Below are positions 11,768-23,925 of a stretch of DNA of 64,000 nt, one piece after another (the first letter of the stretch is position 1; each line of letters begins with the position of its first letter). The notes beneath the pieces are model-generated. The model was not told the DNA's origin and ran no database searches. It saw only the letters and a list, made by a program, of their open reading frames with translations. The stretch spans positions 8,433,260 to 8,497,259 of the forward strand of contig OZ012690.1 of NCBI GenBank assembly GCA_963942565.1, in the 5' to 3' direction. The stretch comes from Maea johnstoni (lineage: Eukaryota; Annelida; Polychaeta; Spionida; Magelonidae). Made by a program: the position numbers and the translations under genes.

Positions 11768-12002
11768 GGCCTAAAAAAATAAATTGTTTGTTTCCTGTAA
11801 CGGTCTGAAAAAAAATAGGGTAGGTAGGTCTGTAAAAAAATATTTTTTTGCATTATTTTTTTGGTCAAAAATGTGTGTTTTATGCCTGTTTTACGTTGAT
11901 TGGGAGTGGAATGGGTGATAAAAACTTTAGGGTAGGGATTTTTTTGAATAAAAACTTGTTAGGGTAGGGTTACAGGAAACAAACAACTTTTTTTTTTAGG
12001 CC
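11768..12002. mobile_element. MITE family B with empty site nearby
   Basis: 235 bp flanked by TTA on both sides. The duplicated flank at about 12147-12166 reads through ctatcttacatatc without the element, giving the unoccupied site and confirming a TTA duplication. Confidence 0.85.
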
Positions 12003-12429
12003 TTACATATCTTACGTATTCATTGAATAGCTCTGGCTGAGTACTCTCAGATGAGTACCCATGTGCCAAGGTTTCGGTCATTTTTCAGTTTTTTCGCATC
12101 ATTTTGTATTGGTCAAATTAGCCACCAGCAGCATAAGGGTTAAGATATCTATCTTACATATCAGTAATCATAGGACCGTTAATTCCCTCTCTATACTGTA
12201 ACAGTGTTTTACAAGCCGAGTTGTCCCTCAACTGCATCACCATGGTAACAAATCTGGTGCAGACACATCACTGAGTTGTGTGGCAGCCGCCTCCCAAAGA
12301 CACTTGCAACGCTACTTAGATACGCCGAAAGTCTGTGTAAAATACCCACTCCATGAGTTGACCTCAGGGCATGTTTAGTTCTATTTTCAACTGCAGGTGG
12401 AGCCACAGGTGAGCAGTGAGTTATTTTGC

Positions 12430-12635
12430 ACAATAAATAATAAATAAATAATAAATAAATAAATGAATGAATGAATGAATGAATGAATGAATGAATAAAT
12501 AAATAAATGAATATATAAATAAATAAATAAATGAATATATAAATGAATAAATAAATAAATAAATAAATATACAAATAAATAAATATACAAATAAATAAAT
12601 ATATAAATAAATAAATATATAAATAAATAAATATT
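12430..12635. repeat. AAAT-type microsatellite
   Basis: AAATAAAT, AATG and ATATAAAT units over about 200 bp. Reading frames through it are spurious. Confidence 0.9.
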
Positions 12636-12961
12636 GTGGCCCAAATTCTTGGTCTAAATTTACGAGAATTTACGGTACCACAGGATTGTGCAGGGGTACA
12701 TCTCTGACCTCTGACCCCCTCCATCCCTGTGCAGAAATGCATCACTATCACAACACACCTGGACTGTTGATACAAGGCAACCTATCAACAGCCTTTCTCT
12801 GATCTGCCGGCCTGACAACGCGAAACATAACAAACCCACTAGACGGCAAAAGGCGGAGGCGGTTTCCACGCCAACTCCTCCCTGCTACAAATGCCTGGCT
12901 TTCAGCACTGTCCAAATATTTGTCCATGCAGGTCAGTCAAACCCATCTGTATTCTGTATAA

Positions 12962-13179
12962 GGCCTAAAAAAGTTGTTTGTTTCCGGTAACCCTACCCTA
13001 ACAAGTTTTTATTCAAAAAAATCCCTACCCTAAAGTTTTTATCGCCCTCCCAACTCCCAATCAATGTAAAACATGCATAAAACACACATTTTTGCCCCCC
13101 CAAAATTTTTTTACCGACCTACCTACCCTATTTTTTTTTCGGGCCGTTACAGGAAACAAACAATTAATTTTTTTAGGGA
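12962..13179. mobile_element. MITE family B, inverted
   Basis: 218 bp flanked by TAA on both sides (12959-12961, 13180-13182). The right terminal GGCC is mutated to GGGA. Confidence 0.75.
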
Positions 13180-13659
13180 TAACTGGTAATTTTTACAGGC
13201 ATTTAAATTTCGCTATTTTCGCGCTCCCTAATAACAGCGTCAAAACAACATTTCTCAAATAAATATCCTGCCTTGTACCTGCTTTGTTTGAGTGCTTGAA
13301 TGCGCAAGTTCAAAATGGCATATATAATACCCTCCAGCAGGGCTGTAAAGCGAAATCTTTAGCACACCAAAATGGTATACATAGGTCCATCTCTTACTCA
13401 ACCTTAAGACAACCATCAATCAAATTCAATAACATTTAAGGGAAAACATCAATATCTTATTTGATGAAGTGGTTCTTTTATTCAATGCTATGTCTCCCAC
13501 ATAAAAATCTCCTAGCCCAATTTTACCTTGTAGTTCATGTTGCTTAACCCTTCCAATGCTGACGCTACTTTTGTCCAAAGGACAAGGACGCTAAGTATTT
13601 TTTAAAGATATCCTTTCATAAGAAAGGGATCACCAAAATAGTCCCACTGTTAACAAATA

Positions 13660-13990
13660 GTGTATAGATGATCTTATATAACCTCATGTTACATTGTGTT
13701 GATCATTAACTAGCATGCACATAGTTGTATATATAGTATATATAGCTATATGTTCCATTGACTGTGGTATAAAGTTATCAACAGGCAATCTGCAAACCCT
13801 CACACAGTTATCTTATACAGCATTGTCTGGTGTGTAGATAATCTTATATAACCTCATGTTACATTGTGTTGATCATTAAATAGCATGTACATAGAGGTAT
13901 ATATAGTATATATAGCTTTATGTTCCATTGTGGTATAAAGTTATCAACAGACAATCTGCGAACTCACACAGTTATCTAATACAGCATTGT
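13660..13990. repeat. Two-unit tandem repeat of about 166 bp
   Basis: Both units contain ATCTTATATAACCTCATGTT and the TATATATAGTATATATAG block. Confidence 0.75.
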
Positions 13991-14681
13991 CAGATGTGAC
14001 AATCAACGAACAAACAGCAAAAAGCAAATGTTCTCAGCATGCCCATTCTCACAAGACTATACATCTTGAGACAATACTTTGCCAGTACGCCCAAGCCGAC
14101 GAGTTTCAGTAACTGTACTAATAGTGCTCATATCAAATAGTGAGACAGTAACATATATGCAAATATGATATCCTTATAAAATTTAATTCCCTCAGTTGGA
14201 AATCCAAAAATCTCATTACTATCACTTCTCGCTGATATCTTAGATGAATAAAAGAATGGATATGTAGCGTGAGACCAATTACTATAAGCGCTATAGTGAA
14301 GACCTGGCTATCCTATGGGGTCTCGAATCTGGCCTCAGTGTGACGTCAATAGGAAAAAAATACCAATAAGGGCTCTTGTATCATTTACATTACAGAGAAA
14401 GCTGTGCACCAACATGTGTGGAACACAACTTTTGGGCTATTCGCCGCAGCCAGCCTGGTCGGGTTGCCTGTTCAGCCAGATCAGCTTTTGTCTCTAGAGT
14501 TTAGTGAGATTGACCTATTTCTTCTCCACCTGACATACTGTCTCGGGCACAACTTTGCGTGTCCTACCAAAATATATAACACCCTCATTCCAAAATTTTA
14601 CCTCTTGAATTGAGTCTTCCTGGATAAATAAATCTTTTCACTTCTACGTATAGCGATTGATTTTATAGGATAAACACACAC

Positions 14682-14898
14682 TTAACCCTTATGCTGCTGG
14701 TGGCTAATTTGGCCAATACCAAATGATACAAAAAACATGGAAAAATGACTGAAACCTTGGTACACTGGTATTTGTCTGCGAGAACTCAGTGAGAGCTATC
14801 CAATGAATACCAACATGACAGGGTTTAAATGGTTTTCAAAAAATGTGTTTTCCTTGTGCTTTTAAAGACAAAAGTAGCCTCAGCATTGGAAGGGTTAA
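14682..14898. mobile_element. MITE family A copy
   Basis: Complete, TTAA at both ends. Confidence 0.8.
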
Positions 14899-14967
14899 AT
14901 ACACTTTATAGGATACACGGCTCCTATCAGCACCTGCAAATATGAATATTTAATTTTTATTTCTATA

Positions 14968-15308
14968 CAGGCCTCAACGCTAACTCAAAATGATACTGGC
15001 CCTGTAGGACCAGTAACACCTAGCATCTACTGGTCCTGCAAAATGTTTACTGGTCCTACATTTTTTCTTTAGCATAACAAGAAAGAACATTGCATAAGAT
15101 TCACCACAACACTTATCTTTATGAATTTTATCTTCATGTATTTCAAAAACAATTGGGGACATTCTCAGGGGGAAACTTTTTAACAAGAATGTCTCAAAAT
15201 GTTCACTGGCCCTGTAGGACCAGTTGAGGTCTTTTTTTACTGGCCCAAAGCTGTTTTTGGGATTTTACTGGCCTGGGGCCATAGGTTCACCCTTAGCGTC
15301 GAGCCCTG
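14968..15308. mobile_element. MITE family D, 5-bp TSD
   Basis: 341 bp, flanked by ctata on both sides (14963-14967, 15309-15313). Sister of 523-867, same terminal repeats. Confidence 0.8.
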
Positions 15309-15559
15309 CTATACATGTAGTGATAGATTTTAACAGTGTCACTTTCCGCCTAAGTGTCATCACTTGTCAACAGCAGGTGAGATGATGACACACCTGTCGT
15401 TATTATCAGGTGACAAGTCATACCTGGGCCATACAGAGAGGATCATTAAGCTGATATACATGTACTATAATCAGCATGAACTCTTGGCACATATCAACAC
15501 ATATCTTCATGCAAACTGATTGCTACGTAGCCAGACAGTGATGGGTTACTTCATTTGTG

Positions 15560-16136
<577 letters not shown>

Positions 16137-16138
<2 letters not shown>

Positions 16139-17032
16139 CAATTTGTATAGAATCTAAATAGTAAATATGAATAAGTATACTAAAATGAATATGTTTATAC
16201 GAAAAAAAATATTAGTGAAATTTACCCATACATGAAAAATGTATTAATTTTTTACTTCTATGATAAAATCAAAGAGTTGACTGTCAATCTTTGAATTCTC
16301 AGACTGGGTATGCTGAAGACATTTCAAATAAGTTCTCTATGCCTTCCACGACAGGGAAAGATGGAGTGGAAGATTGAGAATGCATTTGGACATTCCAGCA
16401 TGTAGTTTTCAGTGGAGTTCGGATATGCTATCTGGCTAAATAATTAGCCTGGGCTCAGAAAGCGTGTGATGACCGATATCTGCAGCAGTGACACCTACTG
16501 GCGAGGCCAGGAATTGCGGCATTCCGACATTCTCAATGTGACTTGACTTGCGTAAATGATTTAACACATTCATGTCAAAAGAAAAAGGATGGTCCTAAGA
16601 GCTTGTGTCTAAAACCGCGTAGAAATTGTTAATTTTGGGAACACAATGTAATGAAAATGATCCTTGAAATAAATTAAAGTAATTATTCAAATATTTTGAA
16701 AAATACCTTTTTTTCGAGATTTTTTTATTTTGATCAGAACCAGATCTTTTGTATGCGAGTGGGCTCATATCAAAATCAGCTATCTATCCTAGTAATCTTT
16801 AAAGCAGTGATGAAAACCTCCATCCAGGGCATAAGACTGAAAAATATGCTTTATTCTGACCCATGCTCTTTCTCTCATTAAACAACTGCTTTGATATTCA
16901 AAACCAAACCGCGCAATTATGAAAAAAAAATCAATGAAGCAACCTACAAAGAATAATTCCCATCTGGACATTTTTCACTTCGACATGCGGCAGTTGATGT
17001 TTCAAATAGCATGAACTTATAAATGAACTCCC
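16137..17032. other. No recognised content
   Basis: Mostly AT-rich. No exon-like segment or listed repeat family seen. Confidence 0.5.
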
Positions 17033-17341
17033 AATTGTAGCCGATATTTGGAAACAGGGTGTCCAAATAGAGGTTTCATAGACTTTTGTGTGTCCAAAGT
17101 GTGATACAAAATACATACTACTAATAAGATAGACCCTATACCTTTACAGATTTTGCTTTTTTAGGCCAGATACTGCTTTGTGAGTCTTATAAAAGTTACA
17201 CTACAGCTTCTACATCTTCTATCTTCTAAGAAAAGTCATCTTCAGCAAATTCTGACATAAACTTTTGGGTGTCCAAACTGTCAAAAAACAGTGTTCTGCG
17301 TGTCCATATGAAATGCTGGACCCATTGCGGCTAAACCCCTG
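17033..17341. mobile_element. hAT-type MITE subfamily 3
   Basis: Core with ATATTTGGAAACAGGGTGTCC and right end GCGGCTAAACCCCTG. Flanks ctccca match for 6 bp. Better copy at 62649-62952. Confidence 0.65.
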
Positions 17342-17513
17342 CTCCCATCTCATTTAATACCGCTTTACTAACATAGTCAGAGCACTGTGAATATGCAAAT
17401 AATAACCTGTAAATGATTGTTTTTGTCCTTTTTATGGGGTAGTTTATTTCAAAAGTTAACTTCACATAGCTAAGAATGTCTGGGTTCAGAAGATATTCCT
17501 AAATTTTTCTTTT

Positions 17514-17730
17514 ACAACCCTTCCAAAGCAGAGGTTAGTTTCGTCCAAAGCACAAAAATGCAAAGATTTTTGAAAACCATCTAAACCCTGTCATGTTGGT
17601 ATTTACTAGAAAGCTCTCACGGAATGCTCTCAGATGAGTACCCATGTGCCAGTGTCTCAGTCATTTTTCAGGTTTTTGCATTGTTTTATATTGGCCAAAT
17701 TAGCCACCAGCAGCATATTATAAGGGTTAA
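17514..17730. mobile_element. MITE family A copy
   Basis: Left TTAA mutated, right TTAA intact. Confidence 0.7.
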
Positions 17731-17830
17731 AAAATCCCACAGGCACAAATAGCAACCTCTCTCATTGTCACTGCACCACCGATGTATACAGATACATATG
17801 AGCTAGACTAGCTCTTAGTCTATGATTTAC

Positions 17831-18055
17831 TAAAACCCTTTCAATGCTGAGGCTACTTTTATCCATCAAGCACAAGAATCCAAATATTTTTGAAAACCAT
17901 CTAATCCCTGTCATATTGGTATTCATTGGATAGCTCCCGCAGAGTACGCTCAGATGAGTACCCATGTGACAGGGTTTCAGTAAAAAAAATTAAGCTTTTT
18001 TACATCATTTTGATTTTGTATTTGCCAAATCAGCCACCAGCAGCATAAGGGTTAA
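17831..18055. mobile_element. MITE family A copy
   Basis: Same orientation as the preceding copy, 100 bp away; left end degraded. Confidence 0.7.
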
Positions 18056-18114
18056 GGGGAGAGTAAAGCAATAGAATATGATGTATAAGTTATGAGATCC
18101 ATTACCACTTTGAA

Positions 18115-18679
18115 TACTGTATACCGTGTTAATATTGCGGCAGTTTAATTAATGCGTACTTTGCGCACCCATGGAGTCCGCATTTATTAAACTGCGCACT
18201 ATGGATTGGACAATAAACTATTCATCAACAACAGCAACTATCATTTAGATATTGGATCCCTTGTACCGTTCAACACACTAATATCGTCGTTCAACATACA
18301 GACCCTTTGCGGCCTCTGCTGGTACTATGTTTATTAAATTACGATGTAGAGAACTTGCACACTCGAATGTGACCAAACATGCCGGTAACCACTACTCAGA
18401 GTTGCTAATTGCAACCAAGATAACACTGTTCGCGGCTAGTGACGAGATAAAGATTGCACTTGCCTAAAACACTGTCATCATGTGGCATCCCCAGGGGGGC
18501 TGGCCGGCTTGAATATAGCAGCACTACCCTCCCAAAAGCTGTATAGGTTGCATACCCTTGGCCTCCTCACACGGCTTGAGATGGAGGTTATCAATGCGCA
18601 ATAATTAAACTGCGCATCCAAGGCAGTTATCTGCTGAGCGCATTACTTTATATGCGCAATATTAACACGGTATACAGTA
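18115..18679. mobile_element. TA-flanked MITE with long inverted ends
   Basis: Terminal repeats of about 25 bp start CTGTATACCGTGTTAATATT, bounded by TA. Inside the left arm AGTTTAATTAATGCG is mirrored by a CGCATTTATTAAACT block. Related fragments lie at 63710-63960. Confidence 0.75.
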
Positions 18680-18756
18680 TTTACCAAAAATCAATAGAAA
18701 AACTGTACTGTAATCAAGGCTACTGCAGGGAGGAAAGTCAGTTGATGACATACAAG

Positions 18757-18906
18757 CAGGGCTCGAAGATAAAGATTTTTCCCAGGGAACCCAATTGCAT
18801 CTTCTTACAGGTGTTGTGTATTGAAACCAGTACATGTTTGGGCTCCAGGCAGAAATTTGAGGGGGCCGCTGGCGAATTCAAGTGCACCCCCTAACTTTGA
18901 GCCCTG
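18757..18906. mobile_element. MITE family C
   Basis: 150 bp from CAGGGCTCGAAGATAAAG to TAACTTTGAGCCCTG. Its right end is the founder of the adjoining tandem array. Confidence 0.75.
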
Positions 18907-19480
18907 TACATGTGAGATTTCTTTCAAGGAAATGAGGGGGCCACTATAGAAATCAAGTGCACCCCCTAATTTCGAGCCATTAGCGCACCCCCAAATTTCG
19001 AGCCCTGAACATGTGAGCGTTCTTTCAAGGAAATGAGGGGGCCACTAGAGAATTCAAACGCACCCCCTAATTTCGAGCCCTGTTCATGTGAGCTTTCTTT
19101 CAAGGAAAGGAGGGGGCCACTAGAGAATTCAAACGCACCCCCTAATTTCGAGCCCTGTTCATGTGAGCTTTCTTTCAAGCTCAACCCCCTAATTTCGAGC
19201 CCTGTTCATGTGAGCTTTCTTTCAAGGAGATGTGGGGGCCACTAGAGAATTCAAGCGCACCCCCTAATTTCGAGCCCTGTTCATGTGTGCTTTCTTTCAA
19301 GCTCAACCCCCGAATTTCGAGCCCTATATACATGTAAGCTTTCTTTCAAGCTCAACCCCCTAATTTCGAGCCCTACATACATGTAAGCTTTCTTTCAAGG
19401 AGATGTGGGGGCCACAAGAGAATTCAAGCTCACCCCCTAATTTCGAGCCCTGTTCATGTGAGCTTTCTTTCAAGGAAATG
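18907..19480. repeat. Tandem array built from a MITE end
   Basis: Units of about 50-75 bp containing CACCCCCTAATTTCGAGCCC plus the flank CATGTGAGCTTTCTTTCAAG, in about 8 variable copies. The array amplified the right end of family C together with its flank. Confidence 0.85.
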
Positions 19481-20158
19481 CTTGACTCCGGGATAGTAGG
19501 AGTAGCAGTTAATGCATGATAAATAGGCCCACAACTCCTAAGTTTAGCTGTTTGTATATTTATAATGTAGATTGCTGATAAGATGGTACGCAGTATGGAG
19601 GAGTGAACATATGGTTCACAGACCTTATCAACACAAGCAAAACACTTGACATTTAACCCTGTCACGCCTGGAGGGAAAATAACACTGCTCACTAGTTTGG
19701 TAAAAATCTCTTGCCTGCAGTGCCCAAATTTAACCCTTGCAATGCTGAGGCTACTTTCATCTAAAGCATAGGGATGCAAATGAAGCATAAATTTGAAAGA
19801 TATTTGAAGGAGAGTTGTAGATATAGAGATGAACAACTCTCCTTCAAATATTGATTAGTATTCCTTTTGTTGGAGAGATACAACCAAAATAGTCAGACGG
19901 TTTTGGCTGCTACAGGCACAAAAAGGTTGATATGGGACCACTGAGCAGAAATGCATATTATATGAGTTAGTAACTTAGTAGAGATTCTTTACATTTGTGA
20001 AACCACGCGTAGCTTTATCAAACATCCAAGCAATATTTTGATATGGGACCACTGAAAACATAGTGTAAGAGTTAGTGGAAATTCTTTACATTTGTAAATC
20101 CATGTGCAGGTTATAGGCTGGAAAGGGTTAACATCCAACGATTTGTTAACACTTTCCT

Positions 20159-20348
20159 CAGGGTTTGACTTTCCCAGGGGCCCAGGGGAATATGTCCCTA
20201 TGTCTTGCTGTGGGCCCCTAGATTTTTCAGGCTAGGGGCCCAAAATGATATGTCTAATAACCAGATTGAGAAATTCTGTTTTTGACCATTTATTTTTATC
20301 AAAAGACCTTTTCGGGCCCCTAGCCTGAAAACTAAGTGTCAGACCCTG
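20159..20348. mobile_element. MITE family G, 5-bp TSD
   Basis: 190 bp, ends CAGGGTTTGACTTTCCC and GTGTCAGACCCTG, flanked by ttcct on both sides. The core has mirrored GGGGCCC-type blocks. Confidence 0.8.
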
Positions 20349-20934
20349 TTCCTTGCTATAATTTCCTCACTGGCCTATAATTTAGCATACTTCATACTGA
20401 GGAAGTTTGCCATTTGAATAGATGGGAAAAGTGTGGTTTCTGATTAACATCAAAGACAACATATAATGGTAAATTTGGGCAGCTTATGTGATAGCTTCTT
20501 TAACCCTCCCAATGCTGACGCTACTTTCGTCCAAAGCACAAGGACGTAAACATTTTTGAACACCATCTAAACCCTGTCATGTTGGTATTCATTCGCTGAG
20601 TAACTCTCAGATAAGTATCCATGTGCCAGGGTTCCATCTTCACCAAGATATCATGATATATCACACGTCATCAAGATAATATGCACACATACATGTACTT
20701 GTCTATCCACTCCCCCCCCCCCCCCCCCCCCAAGCCCCACAACCTCTGAATGCTTCTGGATGCATGCCATAACATTTCCTCACAGCCTTAAACTATCATG
20801 ATGATGACGTTACATGAGTTTAGGTAATATTGCGGTAATACTGAAGGCGCTTCATTAAGGCGTGTTGTGATGCCACACTGATAGAGACTAGCGTGTAATT
20901 AGTGATCACTTGAGAGCAGGCAAGCACTGACAGC

Positions 20935-21770
20935 ATGCAATAGCCAGTTACCTCATCACATGTAATCGATAAGATAGAGACTTAAACATAAACAGTGTCA
21001 ATTTCAAGCCCACCATTATAGGGTGACCCATTGTGTTGAATCAGTGTATCCTGCTTTAAGGGCAATATCACATTGATATTCTTGATAGTAGGGTCTGATA
21101 CTTAGATTTCAGGCTAGGGGCCCGAAAAGGTCTTTTAATGAAAATAAGTGGTCAAAAGCAGGATTTCTGGGTTATTATACATGCTATTTTGGGCCCGGAA
21201 AAATCTAGGGGGCCCACAGCAGAATCTAGGGGCATATGCCCCTGTACCCCTGGGAAAGTCGAACCCTGGATAGTCTATGCAATGGTTAGTTACCTCATCC
21301 CATGTAATCATTAAGATAGGGGACTTAAACATAAACAGTGTCAATTTCAAGCTGCTTACTATCATTTGACCTATTGTCCTATTGTGTTGCATTTGTGCAT
21401 CCTTCCTAAGGCAATATGACATTCTTAATACCCTATGTACTGACAGCATGCAATGGTCAGTTACCTCATCTTATGTAATCATTAAGATAGGGACTTACAC
21501 ATAAATAGTGTCAATTTCAAGCTGGTCACTATTGGTTGACCTATTGTCCGATTGTCAGTGTTGCATTTGTGTATTCCTTCCTAGGGCAATATCACAATGA
21601 CATTCTTGATACTCAATGTAATGACACCAAGCAAAGATCAGTTTATGACTTCATGACTTGTAATGATTAAGATAGGGACTTAAAGATAAACAGTGTCAAT
21701 TTCAGACACGTATGGCCTATTGTAGATTGCATCTGTATATCCTGTTTAGGGCAATATCCAGCATAGATGA
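20935..21770. repeat. Tandem array, four units of about 165 bp
   Basis: Units share AGTTACCTCATC, ATTAAGATAGGGACTTA and AACAGTGTCAATTTCAA. A family G element interrupts the array. Confidence 0.8.
21089..21268. mobile_element. MITE family G in the array, 5-bp TSD
   Basis: 180 bp, inverted relative to 20159-20348, flanked by gatag on both sides (21084-21088, 21269-21273). Confidence 0.85.
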
Positions 21771-21954
21771 GTAGCTTACTACTATGGGCCAGTTTATTCA
21801 AGTCATAGCCTAGATTTCTAGGCTGTCATATGTATTTTCTGTTATGTTTATTCTGTTACCTAGCACCAAATATTCTAGGTGGTCACAGTGGTCCATTTAG
21901 CTTACACTTATCTCACCAGGATTCAGTTGGAGTACGAAATCCTCTACCTAGCTG

Positions 21955-22255
21955 GCACTACACCACTCTGCTTGGTCAGCACCAGAGAAATACATTCCCT
22001 TGATCCGCAACCCAATGGGCACAGCATGCTAGTACCTAGGGTATGTGCGCCTCGGGTTACGTGGTGAAGCCTGGGGAGGTATTGGTCACGCGATTTGTGC
22101 AGTAAGCAAGCAGCAGAGAGACTGACTGGCTGGCTGGGTATAGAGACTGTCATCCTATCTAGGTCAGATAGGTTGCCGAGGCAGCGAAATTTGATGACGC
22201 ATGCACAGTGCCCACTCCCTGTCTACTGCTCTCAGGTCAGCACTGAAGGGAATGT
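21955..22255. repeat. Second copy of the 8628-8885 repeat
   Basis: Same order of shared blocks, with a 20-30 bp insertion around GACTGACTGGC. Confidence 0.65.
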
Positions 22256-22813
22256 CAACTGTTTAGGGACTAGGAACCTAGTCAGAGTTCTCAAGCAGTA
22301 CAACTTCCCCTAACTCAGCATAGATTGGTAGCAAGTTTACTACTAGGCCAGAGCTCTAGCCTACAGTCACTCTGTGGCAATGTGAAACACATTGTTTACA
22401 CTCAGTGGAATAGATGTTTTATGTTTGGCAGATACTCTGATGTGAAGTGGCTGCTGACAGATTAAATTGTATACACCGCAGCAAAATGATAAGATTTGGC
22501 CTTATCCCTGCCCCAATTCCCAGGATAACTAAATATAGCACATAGGTAAGTGAAGCCTGGATTTTCACCTTGTATCGTTGATTGATAATAGCTGTTCTAA
22601 TTTCTAAATATTTATACTAGTCAGAATACTTGGCAATTTAAGAGAAGTACGCCATGAAAAAAAAAAAAGGCCTAAATAGTTTCATAGAGTATCCTCTGTT
22701 TATATCCAAGACCCCACCACTAGCTTCCAACCTTCATACAAGAAGTATATTGCTGTTTAAACACATCCTAACACACTAGCAATGTGGCTACTGGCAGCAG
22801 CCATTTTAGACTA
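22256..22813. other. No recognised content
   Basis: Unique-looking non-coding sequence. A GTAAGTGA donor-like site on plus at about 22543 has no convincing exon before it. Confidence 0.4.
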
Positions 22814-23024
22814 TTAACCTATTCACACTTAGAGCGGCCAAAACAGGCCTGACAATTTGGTAGATATTTTACCTACAGAAGCATTTTCTGAAAAAACAGT
22901 TGAAAGGGAAATGTTGATCAGAGGAAAAGTATCAACTCTCCTTGAAATATTTTGCGAACTTTCGCTTTATACCCAAATTATTTTCAAAACTTTCCAAAGT
23001 ACCTCCGAGTGTGAATGGGTTGAT
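22814..23024. mobile_element. MITE family E copy
   Basis: Left TTAA intact; right end GTGAATGGGTTGA mutated. Confidence 0.7.
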
Positions 23025-23255
23025 AGCTTATCTGAAGTTGCATCCTTTGAATGTAGTAATGAAGTGACAAGCTTGAATTCATATCTTAAATCTAGCTAAT
23101 CAATTCATACAATCATACAAGCTGCATTTCAAAATCAAGCATATTACTTAATTGCCGGCCGATTTGACAATTTCAATTCAAATTTAAATCTAAACAATCC
23201 ACACATGATCTTCAAAGTGTTTAGAATGATGGGATAACTCAAATATTGAAAGTTC

Positions 23256-23427
23256 CAGGGCTCGAAATTAAGATTTTATCCAGGGAGCCCATTTGCATCT
23301 TCTAACGCTATAGAGAGATGTTGTGTACATACCAGTACATCTCTGGGCTCCCTGCAGAAATTTGAGGGAGCCGCAGGAGAATTCAAGGGAGTCCTCGGCT
23401 CCCGGCACCCCCTAATTTTGAGCCCTG
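23256..23427. mobile_element. MITE family C copy
   Basis: 172 bp, CAGGGCTCGAAATTA to TAATTTTGAGCCCTG. No clear TSD. Confidence 0.7.
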
Positions 23428-23879
23428 GAAACCTATCCGTGATGGAGATATTGAAGTAATTGAACACACACAATTAGGAGATCAATTCCACTGTTGCTCC
23501 AGTACCTGTAATTGTTATAATATCTATTTGGGCGAGTTTAACACAGTTGGATAAAAATGAATAAAATTTAATCCAAATACTTATCGCAGTTAATCATTCA
23601 TAGTCAAATTTACTACCAATCACAAATATTCTAGAGGTTTTTAACTGCTTAGTGCTTACATCTTCATAAAAACCACCTCTTTTCAAAAACACCTCTGAAC
23701 CAACTGGTCGACCTTAAAATGTCCGATTGTTCTAAAAAGTGTTCCTTTATGTCCATATTAACAGCTCCAAAGTCGAACATTCCCCATTCAAACTTTGAAC
23801 ATTTTTGCAAATTAGCATATGATTGTTTGTTTACAGTAAAACAAGAAACATCTGGTTTAAGAAGAAAAGCATAACTTAC

Positions 23880-23925
23880 CGATGAGTACTCTTTTTCTAT
23901 AGTAGCTTTCTGTTTGCTGAAATTC
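23880..23925 (-). CDS. FCHSD: FCHSD exon 3 (46-nt exon)
   Basis: 46 nt between acceptor attttgcag and donor GTAAGT. Its first base completes Arg, then NFSKQKATIEKEYSS follows, matching TFSQKKAAIEREYAQ of FCHSD2. Phase fits exon 2 exactly although the two are 22.3 kb apart. Confidence 0.9.

Noticed and set aside
12209-12775. 188-codon minus frame with Ile/Phe/Tyr repeats
   Set aside because: Most of it is an AAAT microsatellite; the flanks show no known motif or splice support.
22480-22545. Plus-strand exon ending at GTAAGTGA
   Set aside because: Only about 20 codons, ends in a stop at the junction, no recognisable protein.
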